Below are positions 1 through 10,192 of a DNA stretch of 64,000 bases, piece by piece (the stretch's first letter is position 1; each line of letters opens with the position of its first letter). The notes beneath the pieces were generated by a model. That model had not been told where the DNA came from and ran no database searches. It worked only from the letters and a program-made list of their open reading frames with translations. Position numbers and translations under genes: made by a program. The stretch is from Hyphomicrobiales bacterium (GTDB lineage: Bacteria; Pseudomonadota; Alphaproteobacteria; Rhizobiales; NORP267): contig JAJFHA010000020.1 in the NCBI GenBank assembly GCA_021775875.1, positions 151,544 to 215,543 of the forward strand. Reading direction: 5' to 3'.

Positions 1-1012
1 GCATACGAAGTTCTTCGCTGAGTGAAATGCGCACATTTGAATCCGACCCGATGCCGATAACACCGCCTGCCTCCAGATAATCAGTACCATTAAACGGGCC
101 ATCGCCAAGATTAGCCTCGGTGATCGGGCAAAGGCCTGCCACCACGCTAGATTTTGCCATTTGCTGCGTCTCGGTCTCGTTCATATGGGTCGCATGCACC
201 AGGCACCAACGTGCATCCACATCCATATTATCAAGTAGCCATTGAACAGGACGGCTTCCAAGCCATTTTGAAATCTCTTCAACTTCGAGCGGCTGTTCGG
301 CGATATGAATATGGACCGGGCAATCCGAAAAATGTCCGGTAACATCCCGCAATAATTCAGGCGATGTCGCCCGCAAAGAATGCGGCGCAATGCCGACTAT
401 TGAATCTGCTGGCAGTGTTTGCGCGGCATTCTTTTTGGCAGCTTCAACAAGACGGGCAAACCGTTCACCGTCATTCCCGAACCGTGCTTGCCGCTCGTTC
501 AGGGGTATTTCACCGGCCCCGCCAAATGCATAGAGAACCGGCAAATGGGTCAAGCCGATGCCGGAATTATTGGCGGCGGCAAAAATCCGGTTCGAGGTTT
601 CCGCCAGATCGTCATACGGCATCCCGTCTGGCTGATGGTGCAGATAATGAAATTCGCCAACTGACGCGTAGCCCGCTTCGAGCATTTCCATGAAGACCAG
701 ATCGGCGATTGCCTCGATCTGCTCAGGCGTCAGATTGGCCGTGAAGCGGTACATCAATTCACGCCACGTCCAGAAGCTGTCGCGCCCGGCCATGCGAATT
801 TCTGTCCGCCCCGCCATCGCCCGTTGAAACGAATGGCTATGCAAATTGGCCATCGCCGGCAACAGAATTCCAACCTGCTGGCCGTCCCCGGAATTTGTTT
901 CATTTGTGCCTGAGGTAATGGATCCGATGCGCCCATCCGGTGCAATCACCACATCAATATTTTGCGCCCAGCCATCGGGCAGGAGCGCGTGCCGGGCATG
1001 GAGAATGGTCAT
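1..1012 (-). CDS. hutF: Formimidoylglutamate deiminase HutF (3' end outside window)
   Basis: Reading the minus strand from ATG at 1012 gives an uninterrupted frame that runs off the window at base 1, about 337 residues. It begins MTILHARHALLPDG and carries the amidohydrolase metal motif NLHSHSFQRAMAG at about residues 55-67, the HIHIAEQP stretch, and LVHATHMNE. These are typical of HutF, which hydrolyses N-formimidoyl-L-glutamate to N-formyl-L-glutamate and ammonia in the five-step histidine pathway. The N-formylglutamate amidohydrolase gene hutG in the facing operon is the expected partner for this branch, as opposed to the one-step HutG formiminoglutamase. It is transcribed divergently from hutI across a 133-bp gap containing a perfect palindrome. 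The C-terminal part is not visible, so its integrity there is unknown. Confidence 0.93.
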   Translation of the reverse strand, partial: MTILHARHALLPDGWAQNIDVVIAPDGRIGSITSGTNETNSGDGQQVGILLPAMANLHSHSFQRAMAGRTEIRMAGRDSFWTWRELMYRFTANLTPEQIEAIADLVFMEMLEAGYASVGEFHYLHHQPDGMPYDDLAETSNRIFAAANNSGIGLTHLPVLYAFGGAGEIPLNERQARFGNDGERFARLVEAAKKNAAQTLPADSIVGIAPHSLRATSPELLRDVTGHFSDCPVHIHIAEQPLEVEEISKWLGSRPVQWLLDNMDVDARWCLVHATHMNETETQQMAKSSVVAGLCPITEANLGDGPFNGTDYLEAGGVIGIGSDSNVRISLSEELRM

Positions 1013-1030
1013 CGTTTATCCTCAGGCAAT

Positions 1031-1052
1031 TTATTATGTATGGACATAATAA
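1031..1052. promoter_or_regulatory. Palindromic operator candidate between hutF and hutI (HutC-like)
   Basis: A perfect inverted repeat, TTATTATGT-N4-ACATAATAA, lies in the gap between the divergent hutF and hutI genes. Its core GTATGGAC matches 7 of 8 positions of the GTMTAKAC core described for HutC-subfamily GntR repressors. Position and symmetry suggest the site where urocanate-responsive HutC would control both directions. No hutC gene is in the window, so the assignment is inference. Confidence 0.6.
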
Positions 1053-1145
1053 TAATTGAGTCCTACGATAAGTCCAGAAAAACCGGAAAATTCGGCCAAA
1101 AGCGTCAGAAAGCTGAAGCAACCGGGAAAATCAAGGGAGGTGCTG

Positions 1146-2378
1146 GTGGAACAGTCCGCCGGTAAATTTGGTAATTGCGTTCTGGTGAATGCCCGCGTCG
1201 CGACCATGTTCGGCAGCGCGGCTCCCTATGGCTTGATCGAGAATGGCGCAGTGATAATTGAGGCCGGTCGCGTCGTCTGGGTCGGCAACAAAAGCGAATT
1301 GCCGGAAGGCGCTGCGAAATTACCGGCCCATGATCTTGATGGCCGCCTCGTTACCCCCGCGTTGATCGATTGCCACACCCATATCGTCTATGGTGGCAAC
1401 CGGGCACGTGAATTTGAGATGCGTCTTGAGGGCGCGAGTTACGAGGATATTTCCAAAGCCGGTGGCGGAATTGTTTCAACAGTCAAGGCCACCAGAGCGG
1501 CAAGCGAAGAGGCTTTGCTGGCGGCGGCCTTGCCGCGCGTGGATCGCCTGATCGCCGAAGGCGTCGGGACAATCGAGATCAAATCCGGCTACGGCCTCGA
1601 TGTTGAAATCGAGATGCGCATGTTGCGTGTCGCGCGACGCATCGGCGAAGTGCGGCCCATAAATGTGAAAGCCACATTCTTGGGTGCCCATGCCTTGCCC
1701 GCTGAATTTTCTGGCAAAGCCGACGCCTATATCGACATGGTCTGCAACGAAGCGCTCCCCAAAGCAGCCGCAAAAGGCCTTGTGGATGCGGTTGATGCGT
1801 TTTGCGAGGGAATTGCTTTTTCCCCGGAACAAGTAGCGCGCGTCTTCAAGACCGCCGCCGTATTGGGCCTGCCGGTAAAAATCCACGCCGAACAATTATC
1901 CAATCTGGGCGGGACTGCAATGGCGGCGGGTTTCAGCGCACTTTCGGCAGATCATCTGGAATATCTGGATGAGGATGGCGTCCGGGCAATGGCGGCGGCG
2001 AACACGGTCGCCGTTATCCTGCCGGGCGCGTTTTATGTGTTGCGCGAAACCAAATTGCCGCCGGTGGATTTGTTTCGCGAGCACAATGTCCCGGTCGCAC
2101 TGGCGACCGACAGCAATCCCGGATCTTCGCCCGTGACCTCGCTGTTGTTGATCCTGAACATGGCCTGCACTCTGTTCCGGATGACCCCCGAAGAGGCGCT
2201 GGCCGGGGTTACCTGTAATGCCGCTGCGGCGTTGGGACTTCAGGGAAGTCATGGCGAAATTGCACCCGGCAAAATCGCCAATCTGGCGGTATGGGATATC
2301 GAACACCCGGCAGAGCTTTCCTACAATATTGGGCTGAACCCGCTGCATATGCGCATCTGGCAGGGGGAGGTGGCATGA
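1146..2378 (+). CDS. hutI: Imidazolonepropionase HutI
   Basis: This amidohydrolase opens the imidazolone ring of 4-imidazolone-5-propionate to give N-formimidoyl-L-glutamate. The frame is open from 1056, but GTG at 1146 is preferred: a strong AAGGGAGG (1133-1140) sits 5 nt ahead, and the resulting 410 residues match the family length. Visible motifs are the metal-binding [10 protein letters not shown], the KSGYGLD loop, [12 protein letters not shown], and the ATDSNPGS segment holding the metal-binding Asp. The stop overlaps the hutH start as ATGA, so translation is probably coupled. It is the first gene of hutI-hutH-hutG-hutU, likely controlled through the palindrome at 1031-1052. Confidence 0.96.
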   Translation: MEQSAGKFGNCVLVNARVATMFGSAAPYGLIENGAVIIEAGRVVWVGNKSELPEGAAKLPAHDLDGRLVTPALIDCHTHIVYGGNRAREFEMRLEGASYEDISKAGGGIVSTVKATRAASEEALLAAALPRVDRLIAEGVGTIEIKSGYGLDVEIEMRMLRVARRIGEVRPINVKATFLGAHALPAEFSGKADAYIDMVCNEALPKAAAKGLVDAVDAFCEGIAFSPEQVARVFKTAAVLGLPVKIHAEQLSNLGGTAMAAGFSALSADHLEYLDEDGVRAMAAANTVAVILPGAFYVLRETKLPPVDLFREHNVPVALATDSNPGSSPVTSLLLILNMACTLFRMTPEEALAGVTCNAAAALGLQGSHGEIAPGKIANLAVWDIEHPAELSYNIGLNPLHMRIWQGEVA

Positions 2379-3922
2379 CGTCCATAACCCTCACACCCGG
2401 CAATGTAACACTTCGCCAATTGCGCGAAATCTACACCCGCAATCTTGCGGTTGAGTTATCGCCCGATTGCCACGACGCGGTTCACCGCGCCGCTGGTCAT
2501 GTAGCGAAGGCGGCTAGCGGCGATGTCCCGGTTTACGGGATAAATACCGGCTTTGGGAAACTGGCAAGTGTGCGCATTGCGCCGGAAAAAACCGAAATTT
2601 TGCAACGTAACCTGATCCTGTCCCACGCCAGCGGTGTCGGTGATCCTCTGCCTGAAAAAATCGTTCGGCTCGCCATAGGTATCAAAATTCTGTCTCTCGG
2701 ACGCGGCGCGTCCGGCGTGCGGTTAAACCTAATCGAGACGCTTGGCGATATGCTGGCAAAAGGCGTAACGCCGATTGTACCGGGGCAGGGGTCGGTTGGA
2801 GCGTCTGGCGATCTGGCGCCGCTCGCCCATATCGGCGCGGTGTTGATCGGTGAGGGCGAAGCACTATTCGACGGGGAAAGGATGAGCGGCGGCGCGGCGA
2901 TGAAGAGAGCCGGAATCTTGCCGCTAGCATTGATCGCCAAGGAAGGGTTGGCGCTGATCAACGGCACCCAGATTTCCACCGCGCTCGCTCTGGCGGCATT
3001 ATTCGATACCCATTTGCTGCTACAATCAGCGTTGGCGACAGGCGCCTTGTCGACCGACGCCGGGATGGGGTCATCCGCCCCGTTCCGCGAAGAAGTGCAT
3101 TTGCTGCGCGGCCATCAGGCGCAAATTGATGCTGCCCACAGCTTGCGGGATTTGATGTCCGGTTCGGAAATTCGAGAATCTCACCGCGATGTCGACGAGC
3201 GTGTGCAGGACCCATATTGTCTGCGCTGCCAGCCGCAAGTGATGGGGGCGTGTCTGGAATTATTGCGCCACGCCGGTAGCGTGTTGGCGATTGAGGCGAA
3301 TGCGGTCACCGACAATCCGTTGATCGCTGGCGCCGATGGTGAAATCCTGTCGGGCGGTAATTTTCACGCTGAGCCTGTCGCCTTTGCCGCCGACCAGATT
3401 GCGTTGGCAATTGCGGAAATTGGTTCGATCACCCAACGCCGGATTGCCATGTTGGTGGACCCGGCCATGAATTCCGGTTTGCCAGCTTTTCTGTCGCCAG
3501 ACGCCGGGTTGAATTCCGGCTTCATGATCGCAGAAGTCACTTCCGCCGCCCTGATGTCTGAAAACAAGCAGAAGGCAGCACCCTGTTCGGTGGATTCAAC
3601 ACCGACCAGCGCCAATCAGGAAGACCATGTATCCATGGCCTGCCATGCCGCCCGTCGCCTCCACGACATGAACACAAATCTCGCCCGGATCATCGCCATC
3701 GAATTGCTGACCGCAACACAGGGCGTGGAAATGCGCGGACCCCTGAAAACCAGCGCGCCATTGCGCGATCTGGTGGCAAAGGTGCGGGGTACAATCCCTG
3801 CGCTCGAAGCTGACCGATATATGGCCCCCGATCTGGAAAGAGCCGCCGAGCTGGTAACCGCAGGCCAGGTCAGGGATGCTGTCCCGAATATTGTCTTGCC
3901 ATCTTTGGGGGCAGGCGCATGA
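2375..3922 (+). CDS. hutH: Histidine ammonia-lyase HutH
   Basis: Converts L-histidine to trans-urocanate and ammonia, the entry step of the pathway. The chosen ATG at 2375 overlaps the hutI stop and follows GGGGGAGG; it gives 515 residues, the usual size. The Ala-Ser-Gly that cyclises to the MIO cofactor is at residues 143-145 inside [11 protein letters not shown]. Other family signatures are [11 protein letters not shown] near residue 54, the [10 protein letters not shown] region, and QEDHVSMA in the C-terminal half. An in-frame upstream extension to 2291 lies inside hutI and has no ribosome site, so it was not used. The end overlaps hutG as ATGA. Confidence 0.97.
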   Translation: MTSITLTPGNVTLRQLREIYTRNLAVELSPDCHDAVHRAAGHVAKAASGDVPVYGINTGFGKLASVRIAPEKTEILQRNLILSHASGVGDPLPEKIVRLAIGIKILSLGRGASGVRLNLIETLGDMLAKGVTPIVPGQGSVGASGDLAPLAHIGAVLIGEGEALFDGERMSGGAAMKRAGILPLALIAKEGLALINGTQISTALALAALFDTHLLLQSALATGALSTDAGMGSSAPFREEVHLLRGHQAQIDAAHSLRDLMSGSEIRESHRDVDERVQDPYCLRCQPQVMGACLELLRHAGSVLAIEANAVTDNPLIAGADGEILSGGNFHAEPVAFAADQIALAIAEIGSITQRRIAMLVDPAMNSGLPAFLSPDAGLNSGFMIAEVTSAALMSENKQKAAPCSVDSTPTSANQEDHVSMACHAARRLHDMNTNLARIIAIELLTATQGVEMRGPLKTSAPLRDLVAKVRGTIPALEADRYMAPDLERAAELVTAGQVRDAVPNIVLPSLGAGA

Positions 3923-4722
3923 ACCCGGTCAGCATTTTTGAAGGCGCAAGCCCGGTTATTCTCGGCCAGCCCCACGGCGGCATATTCATCCCAGATGATA
4001 TTCGTAAATCTTTGAACGATACCGGCAAGGCTATCTCGGATACTGATTGGCATATCACTCGGCTTTACGATGGCCTGATTGAGGGCGCGACAATCGTTAC
4101 CGCAAATTTCCATCGCTACGTGATCGACGCCAACCGCGACCCGTCCGGGCAATCGCTTTATCCGGGCCAGAATACAACGGGCTTGTGCCCACTGACGGAT
4201 TTTGACGGCTTGAAGATTTATCATGAAGGTGCTGAACCCGATCCAGATGAGGTCGAGGACCGGCGCAAAATCTATCATGGATTCTATCACGCCGCATTGG
4301 CGGCGCAGATTGCGAGGACCCGCGAGCTGCACGGCGTCGCGATCCTCTATGATTGCCATTCGATCCGCTCAGACATTCCATTTCTGTTTGATGGCCAGTT
4401 ACCGGTCTTTAATATCGGCACCAATGACGGTGCGACCTGCGCTCCCGAAATCGAGAAAATCGTTGCCGACACTTGCCATGAGGCGGATGGTTTCGAAGCC
4501 GTCGTCAATGGCCGGTTTCGTGGTGGATGGACCACGCGCCATTACGGCAAGCCAGCAACGGGCGTGCATACAATCCAGATGGAACTGGCCCAGCGCACCT
4601 ATATGGATGAAAAACCGCCGTGGAATTATCGCAAAGATCTGGCGGGTCAATTGCGCCCCCATCTGGCAAAATTGCTGCAAGGCTTGAACGACTATGCCTG
4701 TGAAATGGCAGAAAGTGTGTGA
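3919..4722 (+). CDS. hutG: N-formylglutamate amidohydrolase (deformylase) HutG
   Basis: Hydrolyses N-formyl-L-glutamate to glutamate and formate, the final step of the five-step histidine route that also uses HutF. The 267-residue protein shows the N-formylglutamate amidohydrolase family pattern: [10 protein letters not shown] near residue 16, [17 protein letters not shown] in the middle, and [14 protein letters not shown] followed by [13 protein letters not shown]. The ATG overlaps the hutH stop. The formate released could in principle feed the formate dehydrogenase encoded at the other end of the window, but nothing in the sequence shows regulation linking the two. Confidence 0.94.
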   Translation: MNPVSIFEGASPVILGQPHGGIFIPDDIRKSLNDTGKAISDTDWHITRLYDGLIEGATIVTANFHRYVIDANRDPSGQSLYPGQNTTGLCPLTDFDGLKIYHEGAEPDPDEVEDRRKIYHGFYHAALAAQIARTRELHGVAILYDCHSIRSDIPFLFDGQLPVFNIGTNDGATCAPEIEKIVADTCHEADGFEAVVNGRFRGGWTTRHYGKPATGVHTIQMELAQRTYMDEKPPWNYRKDLAGQLRPHLAKLLQGLNDYACEMAESV

Positions 4723-4730
4723 GGGATAAA

Positions 4731-6416
4731 ATGGCTGATAATCCGAGGAAAAATACCCGCGAAGTTCGCGCCCCAAGAGGCTCCGAACTGAACGCTAAAT
4801 ATTGGTCCACTGAAGCGCCGTTACGGATGTTGATGAATAATCTGGATGCCGAGGTTGCGGAAAATCCCCACGAATTGGTGGTTTATGGCGGCATCGGCCG
4901 GGCGGCGCGGACCTGGGATGATTTCGATAAAATCGCCACCGCCTTGAAAGCGCTCGAAGAAGACGAAACGCTTTTGGTCCAGTCGGGCAGGCCGGTCGGT
5001 GTCTTCCGGACCCATTCAAATGCCCCCCGTGTTCTGATCGCCAATTCAAATCTGGTTCCGGCATGGGCCAATTGGGACCATTTCAACGAGCTCGATAAAA
5101 AGGGTCTCATGATGTACGGCCAGATGACGGCCGGATCGTGGATTTATATCGGGTCACAAGGCATTGTGCAGGGCACTTACGAAACCTTTATGGAAGCTGG
5201 GCGTCAGCATTATGGCGGCGATCTGAAAGGCAAATGGATTTTGACCGGCGGTCTTGGTGGCATGGGCGGCGCACAGCCTTTGGCCGCTGTCATGGCAGGG
5301 GCCTGTATGTTGGCGGTTGAATGCAACGAAGAAAGCATCGATTTCCGCCTGCGCTCCCGCTATCTGGACGAGAAAACCACAAGCCTCGATGAAGCGCTTG
5401 AGAAAATCGAACGCTGGACAAAAGCGGGTGAAGCCAAATCCATCGGGCTGCTCGGTAACGCCGCTGATATTTTCCCCGAGCTCGTCAAGCGCGGCATCCG
5501 GCCTGATATGGTCACCGACCAAACCTCAGCCCACGATCCGATCAACGGCTATTTACCCCAGGGCTGGACCATGGGGGAATGGCGGCAAAAGCGCGAAACT
5601 GATCCGAAAGCCGTTGAGAAAGCGGCCTGCGCCTCCATGAAAATGCATGTACAGGCGATGCTGGATTTCTGGAATGCAGGCATTCCAACGCTCGATTATG
5701 GCAACAATATTCGCCAGGTCGCTTTTGACGAAGGCCTTGAGGATGCGTTTGATTTTCCAGGCTTCGTCCCGGCCTATGTGCGCCCGCTTTTCTGCCGTGG
5801 TATTGGCCCGTTCCGCTGGGCGGCGCTTTCCGGTGATCCGGAAGATATTTACAAGACCGACGCCAAGGTGAAAGAGCTTCTACCCGACGATCAGCATCTG
5901 CATCATTGGCTGGATATGGCCCGCGAGCGGATCGCATTTCAGGGTCTGCCGGCGCGTATCTGCTGGGTCGGTCTCGGAGTGCGCGACAAGCTTGGTCTGG
6001 CCTTCAACGATATGGTGGCGTCGGGCGAGTTATCGGCCCCGGTGGTGATCGGTCGCGACCATCTGGATTCAGGTTCGGTGGCGTCGCCAAACCGCGAAAC
6101 CGAAGCAATGAAAGACGGTTCTGACGCGGTATCGGATTGGCCGTTGCTGAACGCCTTGCTGAATACAGCATCCGGCGCGACCTGGGTATCGCTGCATCAT
6201 GGTGGCGGTGTCGGCATGGGCTATTCACAACATGCCGGCATGGTGATTTGCGCCGACGGCACTGCGGATGCCGGCGAGCGCATCAAGCGGGTATTGTGGA
6301 ACGATCCGGCAACCGGCGTCATGCGCCACGCCGATGCGGGATACGACATCGCCATCGAATGCGCGAAAGAAAATGGCCTGAACCTGCCCATGCTGAATGA
6401 AGGGGATGGTGCGTGA
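4731..6416 (+). CDS. hutU: Urocanate hydratase HutU
   Basis: Adds water to urocanate to form imidazolonepropionate, using tightly bound NAD+. ATG at 4731 is preferred over an in-frame GTG at 4719 because GAGGG (4721-4725) lies 5 nt upstream and the product then starts [12 protein letters not shown], close to known urocanases; this gives 561 residues. Signatures include [12 protein letters not shown], the glycine-rich [14 protein letters not shown] nucleotide-binding loop, DQTSAHDP, the conserved YGNNIRQ and CWVGLG segments, and a C-terminal [16 protein letters not shown]. It follows hutG by 8 nt, and its end overlaps the next gene by 4 nt. Confidence 0.97.
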   Translation: MADNPRKNTREVRAPRGSELNAKYWSTEAPLRMLMNNLDAEVAENPHELVVYGGIGRAARTWDDFDKIATALKALEEDETLLVQSGRPVGVFRTHSNAPRVLIANSNLVPAWANWDHFNELDKKGLMMYGQMTAGSWIYIGSQGIVQGTYETFMEAGRQHYGGDLKGKWILTGGLGGMGGAQPLAAVMAGACMLAVECNEESIDFRLRSRYLDEKTTSLDEALEKIERWTKAGEAKSIGLLGNAADIFPELVKRGIRPDMVTDQTSAHDPINGYLPQGWTMGEWRQKRETDPKAVEKAACASMKMHVQAMLDFWNAGIPTLDYGNNIRQVAFDEGLEDAFDFPGFVPAYVRPLFCRGIGPFRWAALSGDPEDIYKTDAKVKELLPDDQHLHHWLDMARERIAFQGLPARICWVGLGVRDKLGLAFNDMVASGELSAPVVIGRDHLDSGSVASPNRETEAMKDGSDAVSDWPLLNALLNTASGATWVSLHHGGGVGMGYSQHAGMVICADGTADAGERIKRVLWNDPATGVMRHADAGYDIAIECAKENGLNLPMLNEGDGA

Positions 6417-7222
6417 GTAGCGAATTCAAATCCCTTGAACCAGAAACTGTAACCGCATTTCAACGTGACGGTGCCGTTCTACTCAAAGGCGTTTTCAAGC
6501 CCTGGGTAGAAGGGGTGTGCGCGGCGATTGAGCAAAATAAGGCCAATCCCAGTTACCGCGAGCGCACCTATCGCCCGGACGATGGCAGCGCGCCTTTCTT
6601 TCAGGATTATTGCGTCTGGTCGCAATTTGAAGGTTACAAGGCGCTGGTGACAAAATCTCCCATGGCAAAAATTGCCGCTGAATTGATGGCGTCAAAAACC
6701 GCCCGTATTTTCCATGATCATGTGTTGGTCAAAGAACCCGGAAACTCCGTCCAAACCCCGTGGCATCAGGACCAACCCTATTATCTGGTCGAAGGTGATC
6801 AATCGGTCAGCTTCTGGGTGCCGCTTGATCCGGTGCCGCGCGAGCGCACGCTCGAATTTGTGGCGACGTCGCATAAATGGGGCAAGAATTTCAAGCCGAA
6901 ACGGTTCGATGGCACGGACCTTTTTTCGGGCGATCAATCTGAAATTGCGCCGGATATTGAAGCTAACCGGGAAAATTTTGAAATTCTCGGTTGGGCGGTC
7001 GAGCCGGGTGATGCCGTAGCTTTCAGTTTCCGCGCGCTTCATGGCGCACCGGCCAATAATTCAACAATGCGCCGGCGGGTAACGTCTATCCGTTGGGTAG
7101 GAGATGATGCTCATTTCGTGGAACGCCCGGGGACAACGTCGCCGGACTTTTCGCATCTGAGCTATCAGGATGGGGATCCGTTTGAAGCACCGGAATTCCC
7201 GATTCTATATCGTGCTTCTTAA
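6413..7222 (+). CDS. Phytanoyl-CoA dioxygenase (PhyH)-family Fe(II)/2-oxoglutarate hydroxylase
   Basis: The 269-residue protein has the PhyH-family double-stranded beta-helix motifs: HQDQPYYLV, giving the His-x-Asp metal pair, a distal His in [10 protein letters not shown], and RRRVTSIRW carrying an Arg suited to binding 2-oxoglutarate. It should therefore be an active hydroxylase. Its GTG start overlaps the end of hutU, placing it firmly in the hut operon, and an ABC importer follows 29 nt later. The substrate is unknown. From the context I infer a histidine-derived or imidazole compound that must be hydroxylated before entering the hut pathway. PhyH enzymes are diverse, so this is only a suggestion. 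Confidence 0.85.
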   Translation: MSSEFKSLEPETVTAFQRDGAVLLKGVFKPWVEGVCAAIEQNKANPSYRERTYRPDDGSAPFFQDYCVWSQFEGYKALVTKSPMAKIAAELMASKTARIFHDHVLVKEPGNSVQTPWHQDQPYYLVEGDQSVSFWVPLDPVPRERTLEFVATSHKWGKNFKPKRFDGTDLFSGDQSEIAPDIEANRENFEILGWAVEPGDAVAFSFRALHGAPANNSTMRRRVTSIRWVGDDAHFVERPGTTSPDFSHLSYQDGDPFEAPEFPILYRAS

Positions 7223-7251
7223 GTCGTGACTATTTCAACAGGGAGTTAGAC

Positions 7252-8409
7252 ATGAGACATTTCACAAACAAGGCTTTGGCGGCCTTCAGCATAGCGGCGG
7301 TCTTCGCTGCTTCGCTGGTTACAGCCTCTGCTGACACAATCAAAATCGGATTTAACGCACCGCTCACTGGCTTCGCCGCTGCTGATGGCGCATCCGCTCG
7401 TCATGGTGCTGAACTTGCCGTCGAGCAGGTCAACGCCTCAGGCGGTATCAACGGCGACACCCTCGAACTGGTAGTTTATGACGACCAGGCATCGCCAACG
7501 GAATCTGTTCCGATCTCGCAAAAGCTGATCCAGAATGATGGCGTTGTGCTCGGCATTTCGGGTAGCTATTCGGGAGCAACCCGCGCCGCTGCTGGCATCT
7601 ATCAGGAAAACAGCGTTCCTTATATTTCCGCCTTCGCCATCCACCCGGATATCACCCGGGCAGGCGACTATGTCTTCCGCACATCATTTGTCGGTGAAGT
7701 TCAGGGCCGCGCCGGTGCCAAACTGATCGGCGAAATGATGGGCCTCAAGCGCGTTGTCATCGTGACCTTGAACAATGATTTCGGCAAATCGCTTGAAGCC
7801 GGGTTCCGGGAAGTTGCTGAACAATTCGGCATCGAAATTGTCGGGCAATATGAATATGGCATCCGCGACCGCCAGTTTGGTCCGATTGTCTCATCCATCA
7901 AGGCCGATAATCCTGATGCGATCTATGCGTCCGGTTATTTCTTCACCGCCGGTCCGCTGGTCAGCCAGCTTCGCGCTGGCGGCGTTGACGCGCCTGTCAT
8001 CGGTCAGGAAGGTTATGACAGCCAGAAGTTCATCGAAATTGCCGGTGCAGCTTCCGAAGGCGTGATCATCACCACATCCCTCAATCGGGATTCTGACGCT
8101 ACAGAGACCCGTGATTTTATCGCAGCCTTTGAAGCACGTGCCGGGTATCCTGCCGACATGGTCGCCGCCTCCGGCCATACCGCAGTTATGGTCGCCGCCA
8201 CCGCACTTCGCTCCGCTGGCGGATCAGATGGCGCAGCACTTCGCGACGCCATCGCCGCTACTAATCTTGCTGTCTCTACCGGAACCATTTCCTTCAATGG
8301 TCTCGGTGAAGTTCAGAAAGACGTGCAGGTCCAGATCGTTCGCGACGGCAACTGGCACGAACATTCTGTGATCAGCGATGCCGAATTGCTGGCACCGCCA
8401 ACCGAATAA
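7252..8409 (+). CDS. Branched-chain-type amino acid ABC transporter, periplasmic binding protein
   Basis: A 385-residue LivJ/LivK-type (Peripla_BP_6) protein. The first 27 residues form a Sec signal peptide (charged start MRHFTNK, hydrophobic core, TASA cleavage region). The mature part opens with IKIGFNAPLTGFAA, typical of this family, followed by GISGSYSGATRA and VVIVTLNNDFGKS. A good AGGGAG precedes the ATG. It heads a five-gene set (binding protein, two permeases, two ATPases) just after the hut-PhyH genes, so it may import histidine, urocanate or a related compound rather than leucine. Specificity cannot be read from the sequence. Confidence 0.92.
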   Translation: MRHFTNKALAAFSIAAVFAASLVTASADTIKIGFNAPLTGFAAADGASARHGAELAVEQVNASGGINGDTLELVVYDDQASPTESVPISQKLIQNDGVVLGISGSYSGATRAAAGIYQENSVPYISAFAIHPDITRAGDYVFRTSFVGEVQGRAGAKLIGEMMGLKRVVIVTLNNDFGKSLEAGFREVAEQFGIEIVGQYEYGIRDRQFGPIVSSIKADNPDAIYASGYFFTAGPLVSQLRAGGVDAPVIGQEGYDSQKFIEIAGAASEGVIITTSLNRDSDATETRDFIAAFEARAGYPADMVAASGHTAVMVAATALRSAGGSDGAALRDAIAATNLAVSTGTISFNGLGEVQKDVQVQIVRDGNWHEHSVISDAELLAPPTE

Positions 8410-8418
8410 ACCAACTAT

Positions 8419-8448
8419 CTCCGCCGCGCTTTACTCGGCGCGGCGGAG
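8419..8448 (+). terminator. Intercistronic hairpin after the Liv-type binding-protein gene
   Basis: CTCCGCCGCGC and GCGCGGCGGAG form a perfect 11-bp GC-rich stem with an 8-nt loop, beginning 9 nt after the binding-protein stop. No long T-run follows, so it probably protects the upstream message from 3' decay or acts as a leaky terminator. Either would allow more binding protein than permease to be made. Confidence 0.75.
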
Positions 8449-8478
8449 CTTCCATTTCAGGCAACAGACCATACCCAA

Positions 8479-9342
8479 ATGCTATATCTCGAATTATTCA
8501 TCCAGGGCCTTGTGCAAGGCAGTATCTACGGCCTGATCGCGCTCGGCCTGACACTGGTCTACGGCCTGTTGCGCATCCTGCATGTGGCCCATGCTGCTTT
8601 GTTCACATTGGGCGGCTATATCGGCGTTGTCGTCACCAATACGACAGGCAGTTTCCCGCTCGCGATTGTGGTCGCGATGGTCGCAGTTGGCCTCGTTGGT
8701 ATGGCAGTTTACAAGCTCGCCTACGAGCCACTGCTTCACCGTCCGCCCTATATCGCGCTTATTGCCTCAATCGCGCTTTTCATCGCGTCGGAAGAAATTT
8801 TCCGGATCGTTTTTGGCCCCTTCGGGCTTTCCTATATTGACCCGCCATTGCAGGGCCAGATCGAAATTTTCGCCGGTTTCAGGTTGAAATATGGCGAGAT
8901 ACTGGTCATGGGCATTGCAATTGTAATGCTCTCGGCGTTGGCGTGGCTATCCGCTAAAACCCGTACTGGCATCGCCTGGCGGGCCACTGTCACCGACCCT
9001 GAAATGGCAGCCGCTTTCGGCATCAATATCCAGAATGTGCGCTATCTGAATTTCTTTATCGCGTCCGCACTGGCCGCCGTTGCCGGTGTGCTGGTGGCCT
9101 TGCTCAATAATCTGGTTGAACCGACCATGGGCAGCGTGCCGTCCTACAAGGCGCTTGCAATCATCGTGCTTGGCGGACTTGGCAGCATCCGGGGCACTTT
9201 GGTCGCGTCTCTGGCACTCGGCATCATTGAATCGTTTGGTACGATTTACGTAGGCCATTTGCTCGACCGGGACGCACTGGCGTTTGCCTTCCTCATTCTT
9301 ATCCTGATGGTCAGGCCCCAGGGCCTGTTGGGGGGGAAATAG
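8479..9342 (+). CDS. Branched-chain-type ABC transporter permease (LivH family)
   Basis: A 287-residue inner-membrane permease with about eight hydrophobic segments. It starts with the family's QGLVQGSIYGLIALGLTLVYG, shows the LRILHVAHAALF segment, and ends with the cytoplasmic coupling region LGGLGSIRGTLVASLALG before the last helix. It is one half of the translocation channel and pairs with the LivM-type protein that follows after 1 nt. The 69-nt gap to the binding-protein gene is largely taken up by the hairpin at 8419-8448. Confidence 0.93.
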   Translation: MLYLELFIQGLVQGSIYGLIALGLTLVYGLLRILHVAHAALFTLGGYIGVVVTNTTGSFPLAIVVAMVAVGLVGMAVYKLAYEPLLHRPPYIALIASIALFIASEEIFRIVFGPFGLSYIDPPLQGQIEIFAGFRLKYGEILVMGIAIVMLSALAWLSAKTRTGIAWRATVTDPEMAAAFGINIQNVRYLNFFIASALAAVAGVLVALLNNLVEPTMGSVPSYKALAIIVLGGLGSIRGTLVASLALGIIESFGTIYVGHLLDRDALAFAFLILILMVRPQGLLGGK

Positions 9343-9343
9343 C

Positions 9344-10192
9344 ATGGCATATGAAATTACCCTCCTGACCACTATGGCGATCAGCATCCTGTTCGCGCTC
9401 AGTCTGAATTTTATTTCCGGCTTTTGCGGCCAGATCAGCTTGGGCCATGCCGCGTTCCTTGGCACCGGCGCCTATGCGTCCGCCATGCTGACGAAATCTT
9501 CAATCCCGTTTCTGTTGACCCTGCCGGTTGCGGCGATCATTGCCGGATTTTTTGGGTTTCTGATCGGCCTTGCCAGTCTCCGTGTCCGTCATGATTTCCT
9601 CGCTATTACCACCATGGGGGTCGGGTTCCTGTTTGTCGGGATTGTTCGGAAACAGGATTTCCTTGGCGGCGAATTGGGCATGGCTGGTATCCCGAGCCCG
9701 GATATGAGCCGGGAAAGTTTCATGGTTTTTTGCATAATATTGGCGGTTATTTTTGCAGTTTTCTCGCTCTATATCCGCCGCTCATGGATGGGCTTTGTAT
9801 TTGAATCAATCGCCGATAACGAGGATGTCACTCGCATCCTTGGTATCGATGCGTCACGCTTCAAACTTGCAGCTTTTGTAATCGGCACCGCAGTCGCCGG
9901 TATCGCTGGCGCATTATACGCTCATCATTTTCGCTATATCGGCCCGGATAGTTTCGGCTTTGTGCAATCCGTCAGTGTGCTCGCGATGGTCATTGTCGGC
10001 GGCGTCGGATCGGTCTGGGGGGTGGCATTCGCTGCTGCCGTCCTCAGCATCCTGCCGCTGCTGGTGCAATTCATCGACGACTATAAATTGCTATTCTACA
10101 GCGCCTTGCTATTCGCCATGATGCGGTTTGCGCCTGATGGCGTGGCCGGTATCGTCCAGCGAATATTTGGATTTGCGAGGCGGGGGTCATGA
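9344..10192 (+). CDS. Branched-chain-type ABC transporter permease (LivM family)
   Basis: A 282-residue membrane protein and the second permease of the importer. Family features are SLNFISGFCGQISLGHAAF near residue 20, LRVRHDFLAITTMG, and a C-terminal coupling loop VGGVGSVWGVAFAA. It is shorter than enterobacterial LivM, which has an N-terminal extension, but has the normal size for alphaproteobacterial members. Its stop overlaps the ATPase start as ATGA, consistent with coupled translation in one operon. Confidence 0.92.
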   Translation: MAYEITLLTTMAISILFALSLNFISGFCGQISLGHAAFLGTGAYASAMLTKSSIPFLLTLPVAAIIAGFFGFLIGLASLRVRHDFLAITTMGVGFLFVGIVRKQDFLGGELGMAGIPSPDMSRESFMVFCIILAVIFAVFSLYIRRSWMGFVFESIADNEDVTRILGIDASRFKLAAFVIGTAVAGIAGALYAHHFRYIGPDSFGFVQSVSVLAMVIVGGVGSVWGVAFAAAVLSILPLLVQFIDDYKLLFYSALLFAMMRFAPDGVAGIVQRIFGFARRGS

